Below are positions 35,388 to 44,294 of a stretch of 61,898 bases of DNA, piece after piece. The first letter of the stretch is position 1. Every line of letters starts with the position of its first letter. The stretch is taken from assembly GCA_029008095.1 (NCBI GenBank), contig JAQXJB010000055.1, positions 1 to 61,898 on the forward strand, written 5' to 3'. This stretch comes from Clostridiales bacterium. GTDB lineage: Bacteria > Bacillota > Clostridia > Oscillospirales > Oscillospiraceae. A program made the translations under genes and the position numbers. A model generated the notes under the pieces. It saw only the letters and a list, made by a program, of their open reading frames with translations, was not told the origin of the DNA and searched no databases.

Positions 35388-35413
35388 GGATTCAGTTCGA
35401 TTTAATACCCAAC

Positions 35414-38400
35414 TTACTTGACCAACCAGCGGTACAGGAAGGTCGCGATCTGGCCTCTGGTACACTCGCTTTCGGGGCTGAAGCAGTTGTTTCCTGTGCC
35501 GTCGGTGATGCCGTTGGCCACGGCCCAGTCCACGGCGGAGGCAAAGTAATCATCAGCCTTCACATCGGCGAAGCCGTTTCCTGCCCCTGGCGTGGGGAAC
35601 TCGGCGCTGCGGTGCAGGAAAGTGACTGCCTGGCCGCGGGTACACTCCGTATCCGGGCTGAACACAGCGTCTCCGATGCCGTCGGTGATGCCGTTCTCCA
35701 CGGCCCACAGCACGGCCTTGAAGTAGTACGAGCCTTCCTCCACATCGGTGAAGGGGTTCGTGCTGCTCTTAGGCTCCGGACAACCGGCTGCCCGCCACAG
35801 GAAGGTTACAATCTCGCCGCGGGTGCAATTCGCGTTGGGGCTGAAGGTGGTGCCGCCGCCGTTACCTTCAGTGATCTTGTTTTCCACGGCCCAGGCCACC
35901 GCATCGTAGTAGTACGCGTCGGCGGGCACGTCTGTGAAGGGCAGGGCCACTCTGGAGAAAGCCGCGTTGACGGTGACCTTGCCGGCGGGCATGGTAAAGG
36001 TGTACGTGCCGTCGCTCTTGTCGGTGAGCGCAATTTCCTTGCCGCCGGTGTCGGTGACGGTCAGAGTATTCAGCTCATAGCCCGCGTCGGGGGTAACGGT
36101 GACGGTCACGGTGACGCCTGCGGCAGCGTTGGCCGGGCTGACGATGACAGCGCCGTTTTCAGGCTGTGCGGCCGTGACGGGATAAGTGGTCACGGCGGGG
36201 ATCACGGGGGTGCCGGGATCAGGGTTGGACGCCGTATTCCGGATCTCCACATAGGTGTCCGCCGCGTTCCAGGTATATGCAGAACCGGGATACGCAGAAT
36301 AATCGCCGCTGTTCGAGAGACGCCACTGATAGGCGCTGGGGAGCGCAGCCAGGGTCTTGCTCAGAGCACTGTTTTTTGTGGCTGACGCGGCTTTGGCAAT
36401 CACGGCGCCGTTGGTGATGGTGATTTTGATAGAGCCGCTGTACGCTTCGATGCCGAAGCTCTCATAGTTTGCCGCGCCGCTTGTGGCGGTGACAACGGCG
36501 GTGCCGGAGATGGTCGCGTTGTCGCCTGCAGAGATGCCCGCGCTATAACCGGATGCCGCGCTGCCCGTGGCAGTGATGTTGCCGCCGGTGACGGTCACAT
36601 TCTTTTCTGCAGAGATGCCGTAGCTGAATGAATCGGTCGCCGTGCCGCCCGTAGCCGTTACTTCGCCGCCCTCAATTTTGACACTGCCCAAGAAAGCGTC
36701 GATGCCGTAGCTGTCGTCCGATGTATCGCCTGTGGCGGTGACAGCGGCGCTGCCAGAGATGGTCACATCGCCACTGTATGTACGGATACCAGAGCTGATA
36801 GAGGATGCCGTACCGCCTTTGGTGTCAACTGTGCCGCCGGAGATGGTCAGGTCGCCGGATGCATAGATGCCGTAGCTATAGTACGCCGCACCGCCCTGTG
36901 CGGCGACATCGGCGGCGTTGGAGATGGCTACGTCTTCGCCTGCATAGATGCCGGAGCTTTGGCTATATGTATTTATCGCTTCGCCGCCCGTGGCGTTTAC
37001 TTCGCCGTTCTCAATTATGACCTTGCCCTCGTTCGCATAGATGCCGCAGCTATTGACTGCTTTGCCGCCCGTGCCCCGAACTATGCCGCCGTTGATGGTG
37101 ACATCGCCCCAGAACGCTCTGATGCCATAGCTTTCGCTGCCTGCACTTGTCGCATCGCCGCCTTGGACAGTGACCTCAGTAGTGTTGCCGGAGATGGTCA
37201 TGGATTCGTATGCAAAAAGGCCGTAGCTGAGACCTCCTTCACTTGTCACCCCGCCGCCCTGGGCGGTGACCTGAGCGCCGCCGGAGATATCGATGTTGCC
37301 GCCGGCATAACCACCACTTCCATTATCATAGCGCTTCGCATAGATACCGTAGCTTCTTTCGGCTGCATTGCCGCCCGTGGCCCGAACTGTGCCGCCGTTG
37401 ATGGTGACATCGCCATTGAGCGCTTCGATGCCGTAGCTATTGTTGCCTGCCGTGTCGCCATTGGCGGTGACCTCAGTAGTGCTGCCGGAGATGGTCACGG
37501 AACCGTATGCATAAATGCCGGCGCCATTCTCGCCTGTCGTGCCACTTGCGGCAATTACCTTGCCGCCGTTTTCAATAGTGACACTGCCCGCGTGCGCATC
37601 AATGCCATAGCTATAGTACGCCGCTCTGCCCGTGGCGGTGACGATGCCGCCGGTGACGGCGATGTTGCCACTTTCTGCATAGATGCCGTAGCTCCTATTG
37701 GGCGCCGTGCTGCTTTGGGCGGTGACGATGCCGCCGGAGATGGTCACGCCGTTTCCTGCATAGATGCCGTAGCTTTTGAAGCTTGCCGTGCCGTTCCCGC
37801 GGGTGATGTTGCCGCCCGTGGCGTTAACCGTTCCGCCGGAAATGGTTACGGAACCGCATGCATAGATGCCGGTGCTTTCAAAGGGCATCGCGCCGGCCGC
37901 AGCAGTGATGTCACCGCCGGTCACAGTGAGCGTGCCGGTGCCGGCCGCCCCGCCCGGGATGGTGATGGTCAGGTTGCCCTCGGCGTAAATGCCGTAGCAA
38001 CCGCCCGACGCTGTGCTTCCGCCGGTGATGGTGTTTGTCGTGCCGTCCGCCAGGACGATGGTCGAGCCCGCGGACAACTTCACCGCCGTGGTGGCGGAGG
38101 TGGTAAAGTCCACGCCCTTAAGGGTGAGGGCCTTTGTGTCGCTATCCCATGTGCTGTCCTCTGTGCCTGTTTTTGCGGCGTTGAGCAGCGCCAGTGCCGC
38201 CACTCCATTGTCTCCGGCGGTAAAGTCCGCCGTGGCGGGAACGACAAAGATGGCGTAGGTGGAGAATTTGTCGCTCTGGACGGTGAGCGTGCTGGCTGTC
38301 CGGTCATAGGTGCAGGGCAGGGCGGTGTATTCCGTGCCATGCTGCCGGACCACGGCGTACGTCTCGGAGGCGAGAAGCGCGGGAACCTCCAGGGTAACTG

Positions 38401-40969
38401 TCACCGGCTGGCGCAGATCGGTGATGGGGGTGTCAGAACTGCCCACCGTTGCGGACATGGTGAGGTCCAGATAGAAGGACTTGACTTCGTCAACGGCCCC
38501 GCCGGCTTTGGAAGCCAGTGTGTTCTTAGTTTCATTGTCCGGGGTGGAATCCGCCACCGTCAGCTTTACTGACGTGGCAGCGGATGCCTCCGCGGGCAGC
38601 GCGTCCGCCCAAGCGGTATTGGTGTCAATGGCGGCGCCGCTGACCGTGCCTGACACATCCGTGCTGGCGGTCACATTGTCCACAGCCTGGGCCAGAGCGT
38701 AGTTGGAGAACTTATCTGTCTCAAAGGTAACGGTGCCGGTCACCGCGTCATAGGCCACAGCGATACGGTCATAGGTCTTGTTTTCACCGTCTCCGTGTTC
38801 GCGGATGATGTAATAGGAGCTGCCCTCCGCCGGAGCGGGGACGCTCAGGGTGACAGTGATGGTACCGCTCAGATTCTCCAACTGGTTCTCCCAGTTTCCG
38901 TTGCCGCCGCCCTTGCTGACCACCTGATAGAGATTCATATCCAGATACAGGGTATTTTCACCCAGGGTGGCCTTACTCATATCGCTGCCGAGAGCATCGA
39001 TGGCTTGATCTGTCATATCCTTGACGATCATCTTCAGGTTGCCGGAGTCGGTGGCGTTCCCGCCGTCGGCGATGGAGGCGCCGGTGACTTTCTCGCTGCC
39101 TGTTACGTCAATGGTGTCTTCGGCTGCGGCAAACACCACGTTGAAGTGGACGTTGCCGCCCTGGCGCACCGCAAAGGTGAAGGTGCTGATCTCGTCTACG
39201 CTGGCCGTAAAATCGCTCAGCAGACTTTCCGTTTCGTTGGTGCGAATGTCGTATAACTGATAGCCGTAATCGGGCTTGAACTTGAAGTCGAGGCGGACGC
39301 CTTCGAGATCCTTTGAGATAAACAGATCGGACTGACTAAAACCAATTCCATACTGTTGGAAAGCATCGGGTTCCGCAGGGTCATTGGGGTCTTCTTTCTC
39401 TTTGCCGATGGTGTCCATCAGAGAGAAGATATTGTCAGTCTCAGACTCATTGTACTCGGATTCAATAGCAGTGTAGATCGTGTCGGGCTTATCGTCGTGG
39501 GCAGGCACATAAACGCGCTCCACAAGCACCTCACCATTTTCCACGGTGACATTGCCGCCGTCCCAGGAAACGGTGTACCAAGGGATCTCATCCAGGCCGA
39601 ATTGGACGCTGATGCTGTAGCCCACACCAGGTTTTGCCGTAAAGGAAACGGACTCTCCGGCGGCAAGGGATTCCATGAAGTCATCGTAGCTCTCGGTGTC
39701 CCACTCAATCTTGACCTCTTCGGCCGGATTGCTGTCGATATGTACCTCAAAGTGACCGTCTGTTACCTCCGGCTGAACTTTGAATGTCACAGTGCTTTCA
39801 TTTTCAACTGTGATCACATTGGAATTGACATCCGTGCTTTCGGTTTCCGTGTTGCCGACCGTAGTATACGCTTCGGCATTACCGATCTTGTAGGACACGG
39901 TGCCTCTTTCCGGGCCGTGAAGCTGGAACTGGATGCCGTTTTCCGGGATGGGATCGCCGCCGGGGCCAGGATCGTTCTCACTGCGGAAGACGATCTCGGG
40001 CCGGATATCGCTGTTCTCAGCAAACGTCCAGGTGTAGACGTTACCCACGACGCTCTCGCTTTCGGTAACGTCCTGTCCGTCCGCCCAGATCTCATAAATG
40101 TAGCCTCCCGCGGCGGTGATGGTCAGCTTGACCTGTGTGGTGTCGTTGGCAAGCACCAGCCGAGTCCGACCGTTGTAGGACATGGCCTGAACCAGATTGC
40201 CCTCGTCGTCAGCCTGGTAGGTCACGGTGCAACCGCTGTCCGGTTCACAGCCATCAAACCGCACCTGATACTCGGCGATGAACTCGTTCTCCCAATCATA
40301 GGAGATGGTATCGAACGCATACTCCTCCTCGGTCCGGTAGACAATCAGCTCAAAGCCGGCATTAACATTAGTGGTGGGATTATAAGTGTAGCTGTTATCT
40401 TCCCCGCGCAGAAGCTCAATTTCATCGCTGTCGTTGGGGCGAACGACAACCTTGTAGGATGGCTCGCTGGTGGTGATGGTGAGCGGGAAATCTTCCTCTG
40501 TAAACGTCTCCACGTCCCCCCATGCTTCCACTGTTTCTCCCTTGAGTTGAACTGTAAAGTCATCGCTCTGCTCATAGCCTACGACAAACTCATTGTCATA
40601 TAAGTTCGGCTCCCAGTCGAAGACCTCAATCTCATAGGATTTGGTCAGGTCGGTAATGGTATAGATACCATCCTCCAGCTTCAGCCGACTCCAGGGGCCA
40701 TCAGCGCCTTCCCCAAAGGATCGCACCCTGATGCCGTGGTAGTTCTCGCCTCTTGTAATGGTGACGGTGACGCTTTCAGCGTCATCATCGAACTTATATT
40801 CGTCATCGCTGGACTCGACCTTTGTCGCGCCATCGACGCTGACAGCCATGCCACGGCCATCCACACGGATATCGGCTGTGAAAGGCTCGCCGTCTGCCAG
40901 CGCCACCGTGGGCAGCAGGCCAATGAGCATCGCTGCACACAGCAGCAGACTGATCATTTTCTTTTTCAT
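35414..40969 (-). CDS. Giant beta-helix surface protein with SLH anchor
   Basis: A 1851-residue exported protein with a signal peptide ending near VALA (about 25). Several beta-sandwich-like modules follow to about 910. About 915-1546 holds roughly twenty short repeats of the type SYGIYA...VTISGG.V.ATGG, predicted to wind into a right-handed parallel beta-helix. An InlB/BACON-like module lies at about 1590-1665, and three SLH domains (about 1675-1851) end it. SLH domains hold it on the cell wall. A role in adhesion or glycan binding is inferred. It overlaps the upstream small gene by 4 bases (ATGA), so their translation is coupled. AAAGGAGG precedes the ATG. Confidence 0.88.
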   Translation of the reverse strand: MKKKMISLLLCAAMLIGLLPTVALADGEPFTADIRVDGRGMAVSVDGATKVESSDDEYKFDDDAESVTVTITRGENYHGIRVRSFGEGADGPWSRLKLEDGIYTITDLTKSYEIEVFDWEPNLYDNEFVVGYEQSDDFTVQLKGETVEAWGDVETFTEEDFPLTITTSEPSYKVVVRPNDSDEIELLRGEDNSYTYNPTTNVNAGFELIVYRTEEEYAFDTISYDWENEFIAEYQVRFDGCEPDSGCTVTYQADDEGNLVQAMSYNGRTRLVLANDTTQVKLTITAAGGYIYEIWADGQDVTESESVVGNVYTWTFAENSDIRPEIVFRSENDPGPGGDPIPENGIQFQLHGPERGTVSYKIGNAEAYTTVGNTETESTDVNSNVITVENESTVTFKVQPEVTDGHFEVHIDSNPAEEVKIEWDTESYDDFMESLAAGESVSFTAKPGVGYSISVQFGLDEIPWYTVSWDGGNVTVENGEVLVERVYVPAHDDKPDTIYTAIESEYNESETDNIFSLMDTIGKEKEDPNDPAEPDAFQQYGIGFSQSDLFISKDLEGVRLDFKFKPDYGYQLYDIRTNETESLLSDFTASVDEISTFTFAVRQGGNVHFNVVFAAAEDTIDVTGSEKVTGASIADGGNATDSGNLKMIVKDMTDQAIDALGSDMSKATLGENTLYLDMNLYQVVSKGGGNGNWENQLENLSGTITVTLSVPAPAEGSSYYIIREHGDGENKTYDRIAVAYDAVTGTVTFETDKFSNYALAQAVDNVTASTDVSGTVSGAAIDTNTAWADALPAEASAATSVKLTVADSTPDNETKNTLASKAGGAVDEVKSFYLDLTMSATVGSSDTPITDLRQPVTVTLEVPALLASETYAVVRQHGTEYTALPCTYDRTASTLTVQSDKFSTYAIFVVPATADFTAGDNGVAALALLNAAKTGTEDSTWDSDTKALTLKGVDFTTSATTAVKLSAGSTIVLADGTTNTITGGSTASGGCYGIYAEGNLTITIPGGAAGTGTLTVTGGDITAAAGAMPFESTGIYACGSVTISGGTVNATGGNITRGNGTASFKSYGIYAGNGVTISGGIVTAQSSTAPNRSYGIYAESGNIAVTGGIVTATGRAAYYSYGIDAHAGSVTIENGGKVIAASGTTGENGAGIYAYGSVTISGSTTEVTANGDTAGNNSYGIEALNGDVTINGGTVRATGGNAAERSYGIYAKRYDNGSGGYAGGNIDISGGAQVTAQGGGVTSEGGLSYGLFAYESMTISGNTTEVTVQGGDATSAGSESYGIRAFWGDVTINGGIVRGTGGKAVNSCGIYANEGKVIIENGEVNATGGEAINTYSQSSGIYAGEDVAISNAADVAAQGGAAYYSYGIYASGDLTISGGTVDTKGGTASSISSGIRTYSGDVTISGSAAVTATGDTSDDSYGIDAFLGSVKIEGGEVTATGGTATDSFSYGISAEKNVTVTGGNITATGSAASGYSAGISAGDNATISGTAVVTATSGAANYESFGIEAYSGSIKITITNGAVIAKAASATKNSALSKTLAALPSAYQWRLSNSGDYSAYPGSAYTWNAADTYVEIRNTASNPDPGTPVIPAVTTYPVTAAQPENGAVIVSPANAAAGVTVTVTVTPDAGYELNTLTVTDTGGKEIALTDKSDGTYTFTMPAGKVTVNAAFSRVALPFTDVPADAYYYDAVAWAVENKITEGNGGGTTFSPNANCTRGEIVTFLWRAAGCPEPKSSTNPFTDVEEGSYYFKAVLWAVENGITDGIGDAVFSPDTECTRGQAVTFLHRSAEFPTPGAGNGFADVKADDYFASAVDWAVANGITDGTGNNCFSPESECTRGQIATFLYRWLVK

Positions 40970-41262
40970 GCAATCGTCCTCCTTTTGACTGATTCAAAGC
41001 TTTGATGCAGAGCAGAAGAGATCTCGTCCAGCAGCACGACCGGCAGCTCACCGTCTGTGTCTGTGATCTCGACGCGCGTGACCTCTTCTCCATTCCGCAG
41101 GATCGCGGTAAGCTCCATCCCGGAGATGTCCGTTCCGTGAAGAAATCGCAGAATGCCGGCCCGGCTGTCGGCATGCTCGATGGGAAATCCCAACCGCTCC
41201 AGCATGTCATAGACCGCGTTGAGCAGGATGCTCTTGCTATATGGGTATTCTCTTGTCGCCAT
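40966..41262 (-). CDS. Small protein coupled to the beta-helix SLH gene
   Basis: A 98-residue soluble protein with no signal peptide. Its strands (ILRFLHGTDISGMELTAILR, VTRVEITDTDGELPVVLLDE) suggest a small alpha/beta fold; I do not recognise it. The ATG at 41262 is chosen because GGAGG lies 7 bases upstream; the frame also runs 11 basic codons further. Its TGA overlaps the ATG of the giant surface protein. It could be a regulator or export helper for that protein, but nothing shows which. Confidence 0.65.
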   Translation of the reverse strand: MATREYPYSKSILLNAVYDMLERLGFPIEHADSRAGILRFLHGTDISGMELTAILRNGEEVTRVEITDTDGELPVVLLDEISSALHQSFESVKRRTIA

Positions 41263-41371
41263 AGTCCGCCTCCTCCTTCGCAAAGATTTGTTCAAACTGA
41301 TTATCGCAGAAAAACGGCAATTTCGACAGGCCAGATCAGGTACGGATTGGAGAAAAGCAGGGTCAGTTTTA

Positions 41372-41390
41372 GGTTAGGTTCGGGCTAACC
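41372..41390. promoter_or_regulatory. Candidate operator between divergent island genes
   Basis: GGTTAG and CTAACC form a perfect 6-base dyad with a 7-base spacer, midway between the luxR-type gene and the SLH operon. It is a natural candidate for the binding site of that regulator. Confidence 0.45.
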
Positions 41391-41412
41391 GCCCTCTTTT
41401 CGTTGATTTTCG

Positions 41413-41441
41413 TTGAAATGCGTCCGTTTTTCTGCTATGAT
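41413..41441 (+). promoter_or_regulatory. Promoter of the LuxR-type gene
   Basis: TTGAAA (41413-41418) and TATGAT (41436-41441), spaced 17 bases, 29 bases before the GTG start. Confidence 0.7.
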
Positions 41442-41470
41442 TAAAAATAACATTTTGAGGTGGTGAAACC

Positions 41471-42820
41471 GTGAAGCGCATCTCTCTGACCCAAAAAACG
41501 AATTGCTTTCTACTCATTTTTCTCTGCTTTCTCTGGACATCGTCCGGTTATCTGTCGTGGCTGTACCGCCTCATGGAGTTTACTTCGGGCATATGGGTAG
41601 ACCTCCTCACAGAAGTGGTGGGATATCTGTTTCAGGCCCTCGGCCTGCTGCTCTTCGCGCTGATCGTGCGCCGCTGCCCTGAGGCTGCCGGACGGCTGCC
41701 CTTTTCCCTTGTCGTTTCGGCAGACTTCCTGATGATCGTTCTGTCAGCCCTGTCCCGCAGCCTGACCGCCGCCCTGGTCTTCGGATACTGTATGAACATA
41801 CTCCACGGCGTGGTCGCCGGGTACTACCTGTATCGCCTGGCGTCCGTGGTGCAGTGGCAGAACCGCTCTCTGGTATTCGGCGCCGGTTACGCCCTGGCAA
41901 GCATCGGCTCATGGTTTCTGTCCCTCTGGGGCAGCGCGAATTTCCTGCGCTCCCCCTATGTACTGTTTGTGTACGGCATCCTTGCCGCGCTCACAGTGCT
42001 CCTTATGGTTCAGCAAAGGGAAGTGCCCTTCCACGACATTCGCTTTGACGGTGAAAAGCCGTCCTTGCGGCTTATTGCTCTCGCCGGGGCAACCGTCTTT
42101 TTGCTCAGTCTGGTCAAAAATCTCGGTTTCAGCTTTCCCGCCGCCGATGTGGCGCAAGGGATCAGCCTGGAGCTCAGCCGCGTGTTTTACGCCGCAGGGC
42201 TGGTGATCGCGGGCATTGTCGGTGACAGGGAGCGGAAATACGGCGCGATTTGCTGCGTTGCCTCGCTGAGTGTCCCGTTTTTGATGATCGCCCTCTCCGG
42301 CAGTCTCGGGCCAAGCTATGTGTTTTGGGTCTTGAACTATCTCCTTTTCGGTTTCTTTACCGTGTTCCGCGTGATCCTCTTTTCCGATATTGCGCGCAAG
42401 GATGCAAGCCTTTTGTATCTTTCCGGCTTTGGCCTGCTGTTTGGCAGATTGGGAGACGCAGCCGGTACATATGGCTGCATCTCGCTGTCCGGTCACATGG
42501 TGGCCTTGGTGAGTATTGCCGCTGTGCTGTTTGCCGTTACGATCCTCGCGTTCTTCCTTCTGTATCATCAGGTCTACATACCCGCGCCCATCAAAGCCAA
42601 AAGCGAACAGGAGCGTTTCGACGGCTTTGCGGCGCAGTATGAGCTTTCTTCCAGAGAACGTGAGATACTGCAGCTGATCCTCGAGGGACAATCCAACCCG
42701 GAAATGGCCGCAAATCTGTATATCTCGGAAAGTACGGTCAAATTCCACATCCACAATCTTTTGAAGAAAACCGGGTGTGAGAACCGCGTTTCACTTGTTG
42801 CGTGCTATCGTGCATCATAG
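41471..42820 (+). CDS. Membrane-bound LuxR-family regulator
   Basis: A 449-residue protein. About twelve hydrophobic segments fill residues 10-370, resembling an MFS-like sensor. A LuxR-type helix-turn-helix follows at about 385-445 (LSSREREILQLILEGQSN... and STVKFHIHNLLKKTG). One-component regulators of this layout are abundant in Eggerthellaceae and usually control adjacent genes. Here the divergent SLH operon is the obvious target. The start is GTG with GAGGTGG upstream. The signal sensed is unknown. Confidence 0.88.
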   Translation: MKRISLTQKTNCFLLIFLCFLWTSSGYLSWLYRLMEFTSGIWVDLLTEVVGYLFQALGLLLFALIVRRCPEAAGRLPFSLVVSADFLMIVLSALSRSLTAALVFGYCMNILHGVVAGYYLYRLASVVQWQNRSLVFGAGYALASIGSWFLSLWGSANFLRSPYVLFVYGILAALTVLLMVQQREVPFHDIRFDGEKPSLRLIALAGATVFLLSLVKNLGFSFPAADVAQGISLELSRVFYAAGLVIAGIVGDRERKYGAICCVASLSVPFLMIALSGSLGPSYVFWVLNYLLFGFFTVFRVILFSDIARKDASLLYLSGFGLLFGRLGDAAGTYGCISLSGHMVALVSIAAVLFAVTILAFFLLYHQVYIPAPIKAKSEQERFDGFAAQYELSSREREILQLILEGQSNPEMAANLYISESTVKFHIHNLLKKTGCENRVSLVACYRAS

Positions 42821-42893
42821 GTCGAAGTTCCCGCCCGACGAGCGCATTTTTTAACCTGCGTGCACCTGATTATTTCATACACCCATAAAATGA

Positions 42894-42941
42894 TTCATCG
42901 CTCATTTATCAATCACGATGTATTGATAAATGAGCGATGAA
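42894..42941. repeat. Perfect 20-base inverted repeat
   Basis: TTCATCGCTCATTTATCAAT (42894-42913) and its exact complement (42922-42941) flank an 8-base loop. It lies 73 bases after the LuxR stop and 90 bases before the displaced tRNA end. It may be a terminator without T-run or an element end. Confidence 0.7.
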
Positions 42942-43031
42942 ATCTTATACCGGGCATCAACATTGAAAAAAGGGAGGTAAGCAATCATATAATAATATTC
43001 TCTATCGGCCTTTCACGGAGGCTACATTACC

Positions 43032-43092
43032 TTTAGTTTCCTGTGCCGCAAGGCGTGTGAGTTCGCCCCCCACTACCCGTACCAAGCCCCGG
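43032..43092 (+). repeat. Displaced 3' half of tRNA-Leu (att copy 2)
   Basis: Matches 34834-34894 at 58 of 61 positions, from the anticodon loop through CCA and the bases AGCCCCGG beyond. The 5' half of the tRNA is absent, so it is not a functional tRNA. Confidence 0.85.
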
Positions 43093-43093
43093 A

Positions 43094-43279
43094 CACACCG
43101 GGATGTGAATCTTGCCATACTCAAGTAACTGGTTCTGCGTTATGACGAAGATCTGACGTGGGATCAGAATTGAATAGCCTTGATCGTCGACATCTCTTAC
43201 GTCTCATACTTGTTGGAGCACGAAATGAATAATTCGTCGTAGACTTTTACACAGCGCTATAATCGTATAAATTATCAAA
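43094..43279 (-). other. Gap region with a possible gene remnant
   Basis: No intact gene. A minus-strand stretch (about 43205-43100) reads VRDVDDQGYSILIPRQIF and continues for some 20 residues into the tRNA fragment, with a stop just upstream. It may be a remnant of a broken gene; I do not recognise it. Confidence 0.2.
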
Positions 43280-43310
43280 CAGCCTGCCGAAATGCTTATT
43301 CGGCAGGCTG
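43280..43310 (-). terminator. Terminator of the ABC operon
   Basis: CAGCCTGCCGAA pairs perfectly with TTCGGCAGGCTG over a 7-base loop, 25 bases beyond the last ABC gene. Confidence 0.7.
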
Positions 43311-43334
43311 ATCAACAATAAAAGGGTTTATTTT

Positions 43335-44294
43335 CTAATGAAACAGGTGGCAGGCAACGCTGTGCCCCTGTTCCAATTCGGTAAGCGCGGGGCGTTCTGT
43401 GCAGCATATGTCCATGCAATGCTCGCATCTGCTCTGGAAAGGGCAGCCTGGGGGTGTGTCCAGAGGGCTGGGAGCCTCGCTTTCGATACTCTCGATAGGC
43501 TTTGAAAAATCCATGTGAATATCAAAAACGGAACCCATCAATGCCTTGGTGTAAGGATGGACGGATTTGACGGCAATATCCTCGCCGGATATCACTTCCA
43601 CGATGTTTCCCAAATACATCACCGCCACCCAGTGAGAAAAGCTCTGCACCAGTGCAATGTCATGGCATATAAAACCAATGGTAATATTCTTTTCCCGCTG
43701 CAGCTTGGCCACCAACTCGATGATGGTTTTCTGAACAGATACATCCAAAGCTGCCGTAGCTTCGTCCATTATGAGTATCTCCGGCTCCAGAGCCAGCGCT
43801 CTGGCAATTGCAACGCGCTGTCGCTGTCCGCCGCTCATGTTGTGGGGATACCGCTTGGCAAAATCCTCCGGCAGCTCCACCATTTTCAGCAGCCTGTGGG
43901 CAGCGGCATCCTTTTCCGATGCTTTTATCCTGCCGAAATTGAGCAATGGCTCGCACAGAATATCCCGTATTTTCATCTTCGGGTTAAATGACGCGGAGGG
44001 ATCCTGAAAAACCATCTGGATGTTCTGCCGGTTCTGGCGCAGTTCTTCTCCTTTCAATTTGGTAATATCCTTGCCCCGGTAGAGTATTTCACCCTCTGTG
44101 GGAACATCCAAAGAAACGAGAAACCGCATAAATGTACTTTTACCGCAGCCGGATTCGCCAACCAGCCCTAAGGTTTTACCCTTATACATTTTCAGATTGA
44201 TGTCATTGTTGGCTACCAGCGTCCTGCCGCCGGAAGCGGGAAAACGCCGGGTTACGTGGCTTGCTTCCAAGATCACTTCATTCTCTTCAAACAT
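43335..44294 (-). CDS. Peptide/nickel-type ABC transporter ATPase (DppF/NikE-like)
   Basis: A 319-residue ATPase: Walker A GESGCGKS (46-53), signature SGGQRQR, Walker B ILIMDEA, and the Cys-containing C-terminal extension of oligopeptide/nickel ATPases (GCPFQSRC...). The glutamate after Walker B is present. The ATG at 44294 has GGGAGG upstream and overlaps the preceding ATPase gene by 8 bases. Last gene of a five-gene operon controlled by a cobalamin riboswitch, so cobalt, nickel or a corrinoid is a likelier cargo than peptides. Confidence 0.9.
   Translation of the reverse strand: MFEENEVILEASHVTRRFPASGGRTLVANNDINLKMYKGKTLGLVGESGCGKSTFMRFLVSLDVPTEGEILYRGKDITKLKGEELRQNRQNIQMVFQDPSASFNPKMKIRDILCEPLLNFGRIKASEKDAAAHRLLKMVELPEDFAKRYPHNMSGGQRQRVAIARALALEPEILIMDEATAALDVSVQKTIIELVAKLQREKNITIGFICHDIALVQSFSHWVAVMYLGNIVEVISGEDIAVKSVHPYTKALMGSVFDIHMDFSKPIESIESEAPSPLDTPPGCPFQSRCEHCMDICCTERPALTELEQGHSVACHLFH

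Larger units (their letters stand above)
34887..43031. mobile_element. Putative tRNA-Leu integrated island, no visible integrase
   Basis: The segment lies between an intact tRNA-Leu(UAG) and a displaced copy of its 3' half. It carries the beta-helix/SLH protein, a coupled small protein and a membrane LuxR regulator, and reads visibly richer in GC than its flanks. No recombinase, relaxase or replication gene is recognisable. If it was an integrated element, it has lost or never carried its own integrase. A very old duplication of the tRNA end is the alternative. Confidence 0.55.

Noticed and set aside
37000-38000. Possible CRISPR array because of regularly spaced short repeats
   Set aside because: The repeats are degenerate, in frame and encode the beta-helix turns; there are no conserved direct repeats with unique spacers and no cas genes.
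36959-38572. A 537-codon plus-strand frame rich in Ala/Asp/Gly
   Set aside because: Antisense to the repetitive beta-helix gene; its regularity comes from the repeats on the other strand.
43032-43092. A second tRNA-Leu gene
   Set aside because: Only the 3' half is present; there is no acceptor 5' strand or D arm.
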